From NCBI GenBank assembly GCA_028752905.1, contig JAQNBH010000011.1, forward strand, positions 32,230,017 to 32,294,016: a stretch of 64,000 nt of DNA, written 5' to 3'. Each line of letters begins with the position of its first letter. Within the stretch, counting starts at the first letter, position 1. The translations under genes were made by a program, and so were the position numbers. The notes beneath the pieces were generated by a model. It saw only the letters and a program-made list of their open reading frames with translations, did no database searches and was not told the DNA's origin. Source of the stretch: Cladorhizidae sp. MBARI D1340-BT2 (taxonomy: Eukaryota > Porifera > Demospongiae > Poecilosclerida > Cladorhizidae). Shown here piece by piece: positions 33,881 through 45,460 of the stretch.

Positions 33881-34072
33881 GTTGTACTTACCAGTGTCGG
33901 GCGTATCAACACGGACCCGCCCCCTCAGCACTCTGCCTCGTTTGCTCAGCAAGATAAATGGTTGGACCAAGTTGATTTGGCGAAATTCATCCTCGTAGGT
34001 GCATAGCAATGAGATCTCTACCCTGCCGGAAGCTATTGGGGAACTGGGACAGCTGAAGAAACTAATTCTAAG
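33881..34072 (+). CDS. LRRC40: LRRC40-like gene, exon A (frame interrupted)
   Basis: After acceptor GTTGGTGCAG the reading GRINTDPPPQHSASF then KWLDQVDLAKFIL matches the region just before the first LRR of LRRC40 (human: RINVDIPE...WWEQTDLTKLII, from memory). A seven-base block, GTAGGTG, then breaks the frame, and the LRR resumes as HSNEISTLPEAIGELGQLKK with LIL. The exon ends at donor CTAAG|GTACAA in phase 2. GTAGGTG looks like the start of an intron. Either an intron here has collapsed to a remnant, or this is a pseudogenising insertion or assembly error. LRRC40 is a leucine-rich-repeat protein with no established enzymatic role. Confidence 0.65.
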
Positions 34073-34369
34073 GTACAAACCAGTAGTACATGTGTGGAGT
34101 GATGGTGGTGCAGTCCATGTAAACATGCTTTTTTTTGTTTTTTTTGTTTTTTTGCTGTCCGTGTACTACTCCTCCTCCTCTTCCTCCTCTTCCTCCTCCT
34201 CTTCTACTCCTACTACTACTACTACTACTGCTACTACTACTAATACACTGCTACTACTTCTGCTAACTGCTTCCACTTCTATTACCTGCTACTGCTGTTA
34301 ATCTTACTGTTACTACTTGTTACTCTTGTTTCACCATGTTGTTGTTGTTGTGGTTGTTGTTCTCTGCAG

Positions 34370-34620
34370 TCATTATGAGCTGTGCTCTATTCCATCCTCC
34401 ATCTGTGCTGTAGAAAATCTCCAGATCCTCAAGCTGGAGCATAATAAGGTCAAGGACCTTCTGTCAGATTTTGACCAGTTGGTTCACTTGGAAGAGCTAG
34501 ATGTCTCTCACAAACTCACCAGCCTACCTTGTCCACTGGCCAGTTGTAGGCATATAACTATCCGAGCTGCTGCCAATAACAAGCTGCAGACATTTCCTGA
34601 AGGACTAGGCTCCCTGGCAA
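34370..34620 (+). CDS. LRRC40: LRRC40-like gene, exon B
   Basis: Acceptor TTCTCTGCAG, then a reading in phase with exon A (phase 2 completed by T) that gives further LRRs: SHYELCSIPSSICAVENLQ, ILKLEHNKVKDL, HLEELDVSH and LTSLP, and NNKLQTFPEGLGSLA. One LRR has lost an Asn (SHKLTSLP for SHNKLTSLP). Donor GGCAA|GTTAGT, phase 1. It does not join exon C in frame, so one more LRR exon is expected between them or has been lost. Confidence 0.75.
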
Positions 34621-34844
34621 GTTAGTAACTGACGTGTGTAACTACTTGCTTGGGTGTTCGCTGGGTGTTATATAACAATGACTTTCTCAATCATCAACTT
34701 TTAAGATTTTGATTCTCAATATTTTGCCTAGATCCTATACCTTCATCAGGAATGTTGCTTGCTTGTTCCTTCCTTCCTTCCTTCCTTCATCAGTCATACA
34801 TTCATACATTTATTCTTTCATCATTTCATCATTCCTCTACTTTA

Positions 34845-35800
34845 AAGTTACATGGTGGACAAGAAGGAGTACCTTTCCTCTACTTTAAAGTTACATATGG
34901 TGGACAAGAAGGAGTATCTTTCCTCTACTTTAAAGTTACTTATGGTGGACAAGAAGGAGGACCTTTCCTCTACTTTAAAGTTACATATGGTGGACAAGAA
35001 GGAGGACCTTTCCTCTACTTTAAAGTTACATGTGGTGGACAAGAAGGAGGGCCTTTTCTCTACTTTAAAGTTACATATGGTGGTCAAGAAGGAGGACCTT
35101 TCCTCTACTTTAAAGTTACATATGGTGGTCAAGAAGGAGTGCCTTTTCTCTACTTTAAAGTTACATATGGTGGGACAAGAAGGAGTATCTTTCCTCTACT
35201 TTAAAGTTACATATGGTGGACAAGAAGGAGGACCTTTCCTCTACTTTAAATTACAAATGATGGTCAAGAAGGAATACCCTTCCTCTACTTAAAAGTTACA
35301 CGGTGGACAAGAAGGAGTACCTTTCCTCGAGTTTAAATTACAAATGATGGATAAGAAGAAGTACCTTTCCTCTACTTTAAATGACAAATGATGGTCAAGA
35401 AGGAATACCCTTCCTCTACTTAAAAGTTACATGGTGGAGTACCTTTCCTCGAGTTTAAAGTTACATATGGTGGACAAGAAGAAGTACCTTTAAAGTTACA
35501 TATGGTGGACAAGAAGGAGTACCTTTCCTCTACTTTAAAGTTACATATGATCAAGAAGTAGTATCTTTCCTCTACTTTAAAGTTACATGGTGGACAAGAA
35601 GGAGAACCTTTCCTCTACTTTAAAGTTACATATGGTGGACAAGAAGGAGGGACTTTCCTCTACTTTAAAGTTACTTATGGTGGACAAGAAGGAGTATATA
35701 CCTTTCCTCTACTTTAAATTATACCTTTCCTCCAGTTTAAAGTTGCATATGATAAGAAGGAGTATCTTTCCTCTACTTTAAAGTTACATATGATCATCTT
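34845..35800. repeat. 45-bp minisatellite in an LRRC40-like intron (part 1)
   Basis: Unit GGTGGACAAGAAGGAGTACC then TTTCCTCTACTTTAAAGTTACATAT, about twenty copies with shortened variants. The unit is usually 45 bases, so all frames stay open on both strands, giving spurious 15-residue protein repeats. The array resumes at 37,075 after a piggyBac insertion. It lies in the intron between exons B and C. Confidence 0.92.
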
Positions 35801-37074
35801 TCCTCTCTTCCTACTGCACCATATAAATTTTGATCGCCCACGATCGATTTTTTTAATAATAAAATATTTAATTGGCAAAGAATTTCCCCCTGAAACTTAC
35901 TACACACATAGTAGAAGGGTTATTGTAGACAAAAAAAATCTTACAACATATAAGTTACATTGGAAAAAATGTAGATAAAATGTGGTAAAATGTGTGCACC
36001 ATAATTGTTTTTGATCGCCCATCATCGATTTAAAAAAATAAAAATAATAATGATTGGCTAGGAATTTCACTGCTACACTCACAGTAAAATGGTCAAGGTA
36101 GCTAAATAAAAGTCAGAAGATAAAGATGTTATGGCCAGTGTATGAGAGGGGATATGGGGTGTGGTTCCGGGATGGAGTCCATGTTTTCACACTATGGAAA
36201 GACACAATGGTGGTATGTGTGGCATCTATAGTTCACTCGGGTAATTCGAACCACCAAGTCAAGAGATGAGTGAAGACTTCCGCAGGCGTTGTGGAGCACA
36301 TTATATCTATTCCTGATGCAACCTATTATTACAACAAGCAAATGGGAGGAGTTGATCTTTCAGATCAGCTCCTCCAATACTTCCAGACAAGGCGCCAGAG
36401 CCATAAGTACGGGAAGACTCTGTTCTACCACTGCATCGACATTGCAGTTACCAATGCATATATATGTATAGAGAAAACCTTCCTGCATCCAAAAGAACAA
36501 AGTATGACCATAAAATTTTATTGGCGAGCTAGTGAGGGAACTTTTGGAGGCTTCTAATGCTACTGCTACACTCATACCCCTTCTGTGGGCTGACCACCTA
36601 GGTCATCTGTTCGAGCTCAGCACAGACTGACACATGTTGACCAAAGGAAGTATTGTGTCATGTGCAAGTATGAGAAGACATACAAGCAATGCGTGAAATG
36701 CAAGGTCTTTCTCTGCTTTACTAACAACCGTGACTGTTTTGCAGAGTGGCACCATCCACGAAATGATAAAATCCGTGACAAATATATGACAACATAATGA
36801 GTTCTTATTTCTATTTCCATTTTTGTTCCCTACATCATTTCTGCTAATTAGTAATTATAGATTTATGCTGCTAAATTATGATTTTCGATATAAAAAAATT
36901 CAAAAAAAGAGAGCGAAATTTGTGGTCAAACGTAATATATTTAGATTCTTCTACACTTGCTCAATAAAGTTTGTGTACATGATTTTTTATTAAATATTAA
37001 TTATTCCTAGAGTAAAACAGGTTTAAATATTAGTATGCTATTTTAACAGTTTATAATTCAGTAGGAAAAAGGTT
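35801..37074 (+). mobile_element. piggyBac DNA transposon, decayed, inserted in the minisatellite
   Basis: Plus-strand pieces read VWFRDGVHVFTLWKDT (about 36,160), YYYNKQMGGVDLSDQLLQYF (36,320; the piggyBac NKxMGGVDxxDQ block), KTLFYHCIDIAVTNAYI (36,415) and a C-terminal Cys/His motif with YCVMCKYEKTYKQC and CKVFLCFTNNRDCF (36,650-36,740). The right edge meets the minisatellite exactly at a TTAA (37,072), the piggyBac target. CTTCCTACTG near the left edge matches the inverted right end TTTCCTACTG, so these are probable terminal repeats. The N-terminal half is missing; two related 40-base pieces (TTTTGATCGCCCA...) lie at 35,825 and 36,007. Confidence 0.85.
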
Positions 37075-37190
37075 AAAGTTACATATGATCAAGAAGGAGT
37101 ATCTTTCCTCTACTTTAAAGTTACTTATGGTGAACAAGAAGGAGGACAAGAAGGAGTACCTTTCCTCTACTTTAAAGGTACATAAGACAA
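37075..37190. repeat. 45-bp minisatellite (part 2)
   Basis: Continuation of the 34,845-35,800 array on the far side of the piggyBac copy, about two and a half units (CTTTCCTCTACTTTAAAGTT). Confidence 0.9.
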
Positions 37191-37439
37191 CTGAATTTTG
37201 CATGTGGATGACAACATGGTTGGGTATAAAGTTCGAAAATAATTTGCTGCAGTGCTCAGGCTGTGTTTGTCAGCTGTTGTAAGTGGGTGCACTTAATAAA
37301 AAATCAGCTTTTACATATTTGTAAGGGATCAGTTTTGGAAAGTTACTTGACTTGGAGCGGACTAAAGAGAAAACTCGATTATAATTTTTGTTTTTGTTTT
37401 GCTAGTTTGTTTTAGCAATGACTCGACCTAAAATATACT

Positions 37440-37565
37440 CTCTCAACATTTGGACTAGATGCTCTAGCCTTCATCATTACTAGAGCATCTAGTAGAAACA
37501 TCAAGTGAGTAAATTTCAAGTTTATTATTGAGAAGCTTATTGTAATTTCAACTGAGAGTTCGTTG
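37440..37565. repeat. Dispersed hairpin element copy
   Basis: It contains the foldback GACTAGATGCTCTAG...CTAGAGCATCTAGT and then TTTCAAGTTTATTATTGAGA and ACTGAGAGTTCG, as in the hairpin at 6,242-6,358 and the half copy at 43,560-43,640. Confidence 0.75.
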
Positions 37566-37754
37566 TTTATTTTAAATGGCCTATATTGTTCTACTAAAGT
37601 GTGGGGCTTATACCTAGGGGGTTCATACAAGTCTGTTTTCCTGGTTTGAGAGGAGGGGGGGTGTTGGCTTTTCCCACTAACTCACTCACTCCCTGTATGG
37701 GACACTGACACCTAATACTTTCATAATCTTTATAAAGTACTTGTACATGCTTCT

Positions 37755-37935
37755 GTGTATGTGTCATGCTATATTAATACTCACTCTACACACATGTATG
37801 TGCTATGCTATATTAATACTCACTCTACACACATGTATGTGCCATGCTATAATTATTAATACTCATTCTACATGGCACATGCCATGCTATATTAATACTC
37901 ACTCTACACACATGTATGTGCAATGAATACTCACT
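37755..37935. repeat. ~38-bp tandem repeat, about four units
   Basis: TGCTATATTAATACTCACTC then TACACACATGTATGTG, repeated directly upstream of LRR exon C, running to within about 20 bases of its acceptor. Confidence 0.88.
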
Positions 37936-37952
37936 CTACACATGTGTGTGAG

Positions 37953-38032
37953 TGTGTGTGTGGTATTCCTGAATGTATTGTGGAGGTGGCTACACTTGAA
38001 AGACTGGATCTCACTGGCAATGACCTCTCCAA
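37953..38032 (+). CDS. LRRC40: LRRC40-like gene, exon C
   Basis: An 80-base exon reading GIPECIVEVATLERLDLTGN then DLS. It ends at donor TCCAA|GTAGGG in phase 2 and joins exon D exactly in frame (AA plus C gives Asn: NDLSNLSYMMG). The acceptor (GTGTGTGAG) lies in a GT-rich stretch and is the weakest part of the call. Confidence 0.75.
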
Positions 38033-40029
38033 GTAGGGGTAGTATATACTCTGTCTGACTGTGTCTAAACTAGCAGTTGGTTTTGATGTCTACTCATGCA
38101 TACATGGTGACCATGGTCACCATAATATGTAACCCTATCTAGTTGTGTTCACATACCATTACATGCCCACACATTCTCCATGTCATGTGACATGCATGTG
38201 GTTGCATGGGGGAGTAGTGCAAGTTAGTGCAGTGGCAGCAGTACCCAGTCCAAAACCTGAACTCAAGGTCAATTAGTGCTATTTTTTTTCTTCTTCCTAT
38301 ATATGTCAAAAAAAAAAAAAAATCCTTCTTAATCATGTATTTACCCTGGAGGTAGCACTGTTAGTTGCCATGCAGCTTACCTGGCTTGGTTCTTTCCGGG
38401 CTCTATCAGGTAAGCACTGTTGGTTGCCGTGCAGCTTGTCTAGCAACTATAAAAGTGAATACAACACTTGGAGTGTTGTTATTGTTTCTCTAGCCAGTCA
38501 GCGTTTCTCTAAAGACTGTAGCGGTCATTTTAGCTAACTCTCTCCATATTGACTAACCTATAATGTGGCAGGCAGTGAAGTTAGTGCCAGAGCTCTTCCA
38601 TCTAAAGAGTGTATGCAAGCACAAATGCAGCATAGTCCACATAATTCAAAGCTCAAAATGCACGCAGGACTCCCACTTGGCCGCATGTAACTTTAGCCTT
38701 AGCAACTTTATTTTTAATATCAAAAGAGAGCACGCGGAGAGATCTATCATTTGGGCTATAAATCAGGTTCCTATAGTACAGTGTGCAGAATATATGGAGC
38801 TCCAAAGTCGTAACCTCAAGGTTTTTTTAGTGTTTGTATTATAATTTTAGACCCCTTTCACATGAACATAAGTCCACTATATATTTTTGTAGCTCTATCA
38901 ATCACAGTCATTCAAAACTTGATGCTGGTAAGTTATTACATGAATGAGTATGAGGGTGATCTCACTTCACATTCCAACTTGCAGATAATTAAAACAAAAA
39001 CTACCACCAGAAAGCATACTGCATTGGCTACATTTTGTTAGATAAATCAGGACCATAGCATGAACATGTGTAAAGATATTGTACTTGAAATGGTAGCAGT
39101 TTCAAGACTTTGTTCCCCCGTGGGGATAAAGGGTTAATTTTCTCAGATCATTTCCCAAATCGGCACCGTCAAGTTAATGGCAACAGGGTGTAAAAAGGCA
39201 ATATTCTTGAAATCCAGGCAGCAAGAAGGACATCATCCCAGATGGATTTAGCAGATATATAGGCAGACCTTTGATCTGTGGCATTGTTCGTATATCTTGC
39301 AGATCATGGGGTGATTTGAACTTTATCAACGCTTTATCTTTCCTACGTTTTTTTTTTACCTGGCCAAGTAGATTGAATTATGTGGACTACATGCATATTT
39401 GTTAAATAATGGCCAACTAAATGACTGACAGTTCAACTGCCTCTTTTGCCCTCTTTTGTGAAGCTGGCCTCCAGTGACTTTGGAGGACAATGTCACATAC
39501 TCCCTGACCACTCTTGGAGATGATCTCTCCATGGAAATGTTCATGCAGACAGTCCTGAGGCTTCACATGCATAAGACACATTACATCCCTAGATTCTGCA
39601 CACTTTATTGTGTGAACTTGATATATAGCTCAAAAGATAACTCTCTTTGTGTGCTCTCCTTTGATAATAAAAAATGAGAATAATTACTGTACCAAAGTTA
39701 CTGCAGCCATGTACATAGATACATACTTACACACATTCATACATATATACTTAAACACATTCATACTTATATACTTACACACATTCATACATACACACAT
39801 TCACATATATACATACACACATTCATACATATACTTACACACATTCATACCTATATATGTACATAATGCACATGTGCATACATACATATGTGCATACATA
39901 CATATGTACATACATATGTACAAATACATACACAAAACAAAATTAATTGTAGTGGAAAAGGGAATGAAACAAGTATTTACCAATCTATGTAGCCACAAAC
40001 AAATGAACAATTATTGAATGTCTATCTGT
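38033..40029. other. Intron C-D, first part: dispersed repeats
   Basis: A twofold repeat of CACTGTTRGTTGCCRTGCAG occurs at 38,358 and 38,417. A copy of the AAAAGAGAGCAC...GGAGCT element lies at about 38,705-38,850 and a piece of the same family at 39,615-39,675. An ACATACTTACACACATTCAT-type tandem tract occupies 39,720-39,930. No exon was seen. Confidence 0.6.
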
Positions 40030-40034
40030 CTGGC

Positions 40035-41830
40035 CAAATGCCTGAACCAAGTGCTGTTCCAGGGGTGTCTAACTAGTGCTATTCCAGGGCTAAGACTAGT
40101 CTATTCTAGGGCTAAGACTAGTGCTATTCCAGGGCTAAGACTAGTGCTATTCCAGGGCTAAGACTAGTGCTCTTCCAGGGCTAAGACAAGTGCTCTTCCA
40201 GGGCTAAGACAAGTGCTCTTCCAGGGCTAAGCTAAGGCTAGTGCTATTCCAGGGCTATGGCTAAGTATTCCAGGGCTAAGTCTATTGCTATTCCAGGGCT
40301 AATACTAGTGCTATTCCAGGGCTAAGACCAGTCTATTCTAGGGCTAAGATTAGTGCTATTCCAGGGCTAAGACAGGTGATATTCTAGGGCTAAGACTAGT
40401 GCTATTCCAGGGCTAAGACTAGTGCTATTCCAAGGTTAAGTGCTCTTCCAGGGCTAAGACTAGTGCTCTTCCAGGGCTAAGACCAATGCTATTCCAGGGC
40501 TAAGACTAGTGCTTTTCCAGGGCTATGGCTAAGTATTCTAGGGCTAAGTCTAATTGCTATTCCTGTGCTAATACTAGTGCTATTCCAGGGCTAAGACTAG
40601 TCTACTCTAGGGCTAAGACTAGTGCTATTCCAGGGCTAAGACTAGTGCTATTCCAGGGCTAAGACTAGTGCTATTCCAGGGCTAAGACTAGTGCTATTCC
40701 AGGGCTAAGACTAGTGCTCTTCCAGGGCTAAGACAAGTGCTCTTCCAGGGCTAAGACAAGTGCTCTTCCAGGGCTAAGACTAGAGGGCTAAGACAAGTGC
40801 TCTTCCAGGGCTAAGTCTATTGCTATTCCAGGGCTAATACTAGTGCTATTCCAGGGCTAAGACCAGTCTATTCTAGGGCTAAGATTAGTGCTATTCCAGG
40901 GCTAAGACAGGTGATATTCTAGGGCTAAGACTAGTGCTATTCCAGGGCTAAGACTAGTGCTATTCCAAGGTTAAGTGCTCTTCCAGGGCTAAGACTAGTG
41001 CTCTTCCAGGGCTAAGACCAATGCTATTCCAGGGCTAAGACTAGTGCTATTCCAGAGCTATGGCTAAGTATTCTAGGGCTAAGTCTAATTGCTATTCCTG
41101 GGCTAATACTAGTGCTATTCCAGGGCTATTCCAGGGCTAAGACTAGTCTATTCCAGGGCTAAGATTAGTGGGCTAAGACTAGTGCTATTCCAGGGCTATG
41201 GCTAAGTATTCCAGGGCTAAGTCTATTGCTATTCCAGGGCTAATAGTAGTGCTATTCGAGGGCTAAGACTAGTCTATTCTAGGGCTGCTATTGCAGGGCT
41301 AAGACTAGTGTTATTCTAGGGCTAAGACTAGTACTATTCCAGGACTAAGACTAGTGCTATTTCAGGGCTAAGTGATCTTCCAGGGCTAAGACTAGTGCTC
41401 TTCCAGGGCTAAGACTAGTGCTATTCCAGGGCTGCTATTCCTGGGCTAAGACTACTATATTCTAGGGCTAAGACTAGTACTATTCCAGGGCTAATTCTAG
41501 TGCTATTCCAGGGATAAGACTAGTGGGCTAAGACTCGTGCTATTCCAGGTATAAGATTAGTCTTATTCCAGGGCTAAGACTAGTGCTCTTCCAGGGCTAA
41601 GACTAGTGCTATTCTAGGGCTAAGAATAGTGCTATTCCAGGGCTAAGACTAGTACTATTCCAGGGCTAAGACTAGTGCTATTCCAGAGTGCAGACTAGGG
41701 TATTCCAGGGTTAGGGCTAAGGTATTCTAGGGCTAAGACCAGTGCTATTCCAGGGCTAAGACTAGTGGTATTCCAGGGCTAGGGCTAAGGTATTCTAGGG
41801 CTATGGTTATGCTTGGGAAAAGGGTAGGGT
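40035..41830. repeat. 23-bp minisatellite, about 75 units
   Basis: Unit CCAGGGCTAAGACTAGTGCT then ATT, with variants (GCTCTT, GTCTATT, GGCTATGGCTAAG). Long blocks are themselves duplicated: 40,300-40,560 closely repeats as 40,850-41,105. Every full unit has a SpeI site (ACTAGT). It lies in the intron between exons C and D. Confidence 0.95.
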
Positions 41831-42083
41831 TATTCTAGAACTAGGGATATCCCAGGATACTCCCAACTATTGGGGAAATTCACGATGTCCTAGTAAAGGT
41901 TGGGACATCCCTGGATCACATATCCGGGGAAATTCATGACATCCTACAGTAGTAAAGGTTATGACATTTCAGGGTACTCATGGAAACCAAGGACATCCTA
42001 GAAAAGGTAGTGGACGTCCCTCTGCTGATGGTGGTGTTGAGATGCACTAGTGTCCTGTCACATGTGTGTTGTTGTTGTTGTAG

Positions 42084-42173
42084 CCTCTCCTACATGATGG
42101 GGACCATGCCAAACCTCAAGTCACTCATGCTGGATGGCAATCCGTTCAGGGGTTATGCAGAGATATCATCCAG
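42084..42173 (+). CDS. LRRC40: LRRC40-like gene, exon D
   Basis: Acceptor TTGTTGTTGTAG. The 90-base exon reads LSYMMGTMPNLKSLMLDG then NPFRGYAEISS. The LxxLxLDGNPFR pattern is the LRRC40 mark that closes an LRR block (human forms LALEGNPLR and LLLDGNPFR, from memory). Donor ATCCAG|GTAGGA, phase 2. Joining to exon E is off by one base, see findings. Confidence 0.8.
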
Positions 42174-42958
42174 GTAGGAAACTTGACTCAGCTCTCCATA
42201 TACACATAGGATGTATCGACTCTTTAAAAAATAAATAAATAATAAAAAAATATATTTATTGACGGGTCAATTTTTTTTAAATTTTAAATGCAGTCATGTG
42301 TACCCTAAGTGATTTATGTGCACCTGGTAAAGGATCATGGTAAAGGATCATCTAATGTTGTGTTATAGATGGGTGCAGTCTTGTTTCCATTATTTTTTAA
42401 AGTTGAATCCATTAATTAAAAGCTTCTGTTCTCATTTCAAGCTTTTGTTTGCTTTTGTTGTGGCTCCATATAATTGGAGGTGGAGGTACCACTCGACTGT
42501 CTAACTGCCTTCTGGAGCTCCAGCACTTTTAAGCATGTCCCTTCATGTTCTACAAGAGCTGCTATTAATACACAGCAAGAGCAGATATTATTACTGCAAG
42601 AGTTAGCCAGATTCTCCATGATCTTTTTATACGTGGAGAATCTTATTATTATGTGCTGAATCAGGTCACTGACAGGCTAAATATTACACATGCACAATTA
42701 TGTTTAATGTGTCTACCAGTTTTGGGTGTTTTACTGAACTGAGACCCACACATATTAGTTGCTAGGTAATTTGGAGTCTTCTTTGGTAAAATTGTACCCA
42801 AGGTATGTTTTTTATTTTATGGTTTGGGGTCTTCTGGCTGACTACATATCTTAGCAAAGGATTCAAAGCATGCTGAAAGTAAATAAAATTAGCCGAACCC
42901 AAGAGTTTAGGGTACAAAGAAGTGCCAGAGTAAGTTTTAGCTAAAATACAAACTTTGT

Positions 42959-42989
<31 letters not shown>

Positions 42990-43689
42990 TAGACGTCTAC
43001 CATTTTAAATGGAGGTCAAGGTTCCACTGCACTTCACAATAACTAGAACTTGCTTTCCGAGAAATAAGTTTTCAAATGGTTCAATATTGTTATAATTTAT
43101 AGTTTGTTATAAAAACCAGCTTTACTGAGGCTGCAAGCAAAAGCTACGCATTACTTCATTATGCTATCTCCTTACTGGAAGGAAAAAAGGAGAAAATCAT
43201 CCATCCAGAAAGTCCTACCTCAAGAGCAAAGGGAATCAATAGCAGCACCAGGTAAGCATTGGTGTCAGGCAGCTTTCCTCTGCAGAAGGGCTCCAGAAAT
43301 ACCCATCAAAGGCCACGGAGAGACAGTTCATGATGGCAATCGCGATTGTCACCTTTCTTCCTTTTCTTCCTTCCAATTTTCTCTCACCCTGTCAAGTGGA
43401 AGCAATATTTTATGGCAGTTTTACAATGAGAGAGCAGACTACTGGGCATGTGCAGGTTAAACCCAGCGTTTAGCACATGGAGTTCTTTTTTATCAATCCT
43501 CCCCCCCCCCCCCCACAATGCACTATCACTCAGTGCTAAATTTGTAACTACTTGGCGAAGGCACCTGCCAAAACATTGTGAAGTAGATTTCAAGTTGATT
43601 ATTGAGAAGGTCATTACATTCTACTATGTCAACTGAGAGTTCATTGAGAGGTTTGTAATTGTTGTTGTTGTTGTTGCTGTTGTTGTTAG
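42174..43689. other. Intron D-E
   Basis: AT-rich; a (GT)n tract at 42,963-42,989, a 14-base C run at 43,500 and a half copy of the dispersed hairpin element at 43,560-43,640. An ORF at 43,161-43,255 ends at a GTAAG donor but has no recognisable LRR content. Confidence 0.5.
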
Positions 43690-43738
43690 AAGGGAACCAT
43701 GGAAGTTTTGAAGTATTTGAGGAGCAGGATAAAGACGG
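43690..43738 (+). CDS. LRRC40: LRRC40-like gene, exon E (49 bp)
   Basis: Preceded by a TTG-repeat polypyrimidine-like tract and TTAG. It reads KGTMEVLKYLRSRIKT, matching the LRRC40 block SKGTQEVLKYLRSKIK (from memory). Donor GACGG|GTATGA, phase 1, joins exon F in frame to give Asp. Confidence 0.8.
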
Positions 43739-44279
43739 GTATGAATATGCCAATGATTACATCTCCAGTGGTAAAGGAGATGGGCATGTCTCCCTCCCTT
43801 TTCCCTTTTCTTGCTGCAGACATTTTTTTTTAAAACCTCATCTCATATATTTCTGTGTGGGCTGACTACATAAGCTAGTCCTTATAATTATGTTTGTACT
43901 ACCATAGAGACTGTCACATTTGTATGTACATGCACTTACTTTGTAAGTACACATCACACTTTCAATCTTTCCTCATGCCGATGGCAGCAGACTGTAAAAC
44001 TTCTTTAGGGTGTGTGGTTTCTATGATAAAGGACCAAGGATGTGGCAGGCTGGGAGGAGAGAGGTCGGTGAAGATGAAAGCTTCTGACACTGTGTATAAA
44101 TGGGCATAGAGATGGGCATAGAGACGGCATTTTTGCATGACACTTAAACCACTCATCATCGCAAGTGGCTTATGACCATGCTGGGCTTTGTCTATTGAAA
44201 AAGCATGTGCGTTATAATGCCGCAATCAGTTCATTAGCCATAATTTTTATATTGTTGAAAAGCTCATTTCCTGTTCTAT

Positions 44280-44600
44280 TTATGTACTTAACTTCAAATG
44301 CGTCACACTGGTAATCAAGGGGGAAACTCTTGGAATACAGGCCTTTCATGGTTTTGACGATCCCAAAAATGACTAGGCAACTAAGTCTAGTTGAAGTATG
44401 TTTCTAGTAACAGGAGGTACTCTTGACTCGTGTGAGGATCACTCTAGTGAGGAGGAAAATTGTGGCGGCCATGCTTTTTGGGTGAGCCTCCTTGTGAACC
44501 TGGAGCCTTGGATATGCTGGCCACAACAGTCCAAAGTGTGGAACATGGGTGATAGTTTAACTCTTGTCAGCTCTACTTGTTAGAAAACAAAACTGTACCA
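44280..44600 (+). pseudogene. Coding-like dispersed fragment (copy 2)
   Basis: Relative of 28,195-28,560 in the opposite orientation. It shares CACACTGGTAATCAAGGGGG, a TGGTTTTGACGATCCC block and CACTCTAGTGAGGAGGAAAA. In frame pieces read CEDHSSEEENCGG. It lies in the intron between exons E and F. Confidence 0.5.
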
Positions 44601-44624
44601 GACTGGACTAGGTGTGTATGGATA

Positions 44625-45460
44625 GCTTGTACCCACACCATAGATATAAGCTTGTGCCATAGACACACCATAGATATAAGCGTGTGTACCATAGATACAA
44701 CATAGATACAAGCTTTGATACACCATAGATATAAGCTTGTATCATAGATACACCATAGATATAAGCTTGTACCATAGATACACCATAGATATAAGCTTAT
44801 ACCCTAGATACACCATATATATAAGCTTGTACCATAGATACACCATAAATATAAGTTTGTGCCATAGACACACCATAGATATAAGCTTGTACCATAGATA
44901 CACCATATATATAAGCTTGTACCATAGATACACCATAGATATAAGCTTGTAGATACACCATAGATATAAGCTTGTACCCTACACCATAGATATAAGCTTG
45001 TACCATAGATACACCATAGATATAAGCTTGTACCATAGATACACCATAGATATAAACTTGGACTATAGATACACTGTAGAAATAACAGATACACCATATA
45101 AGCTTGTACCATAGATACACCATAGATATAGGCTTGTAGATACACCATAGATATAAGCTTAACACAGATACACCATAGATATAAGCGTGTACCATAGATA
45201 CACCATAGATATAAGCTTGTATCACAGATATACCATAGATATAAACTTGTACTATAGATACACCGTAGAAATAAGTTTCTACCACAGATACACCATAGAT
45301 TAAGCTTGTGTCATAGGTACACCATAGATATAAAGCTTGTATCACAGATACACCATAGATATAAGCTTGTGCCCTAGATGCACCATAGATATAAGCTTGT
45401 ACCACAGATACACCATATATATAAGCTTGTACCACAGATACACCATAGATATAAGCTTAT
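44625..45460. repeat. 30-bp minisatellite, about 27 units
   Basis: Unit ACCATAGATATAAGCTTGTA then CCATAGATAC, with shortened units. The period is 30, so both strands are open in several frames (spurious MVYLWYKLIS-type proteins). Most units carry a HindIII site (AAGCTT). It lies in the intron between exons E and F. Confidence 0.95.

Noticed and set aside
34752..35292. ORFs on both strands with a 15-residue protein repeat (GGQEGVPFLYFKVTY type)
   Set aside because: A 45-bp minisatellite is a multiple of three, so frames stay open by arithmetic; it lies in an intron and is open on both strands.
40035..41830. CRISPR-like appearance of a 23-bp repeat
   Set aside because: Units are contiguous with no unique spacers; ordinary eukaryotic minisatellite.
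43161..43255. Possible extra LRR exon ending in GTAAG
   Set aside because: No LRR or linker resemblance in any frame and no good acceptor; joining it does not resolve the exon D-E phase conflict convincingly.
44737..45435. ORFs with MVYLWYKLIS-type repeats
   Set aside because: Same reason: 30-bp minisatellite in an intron.
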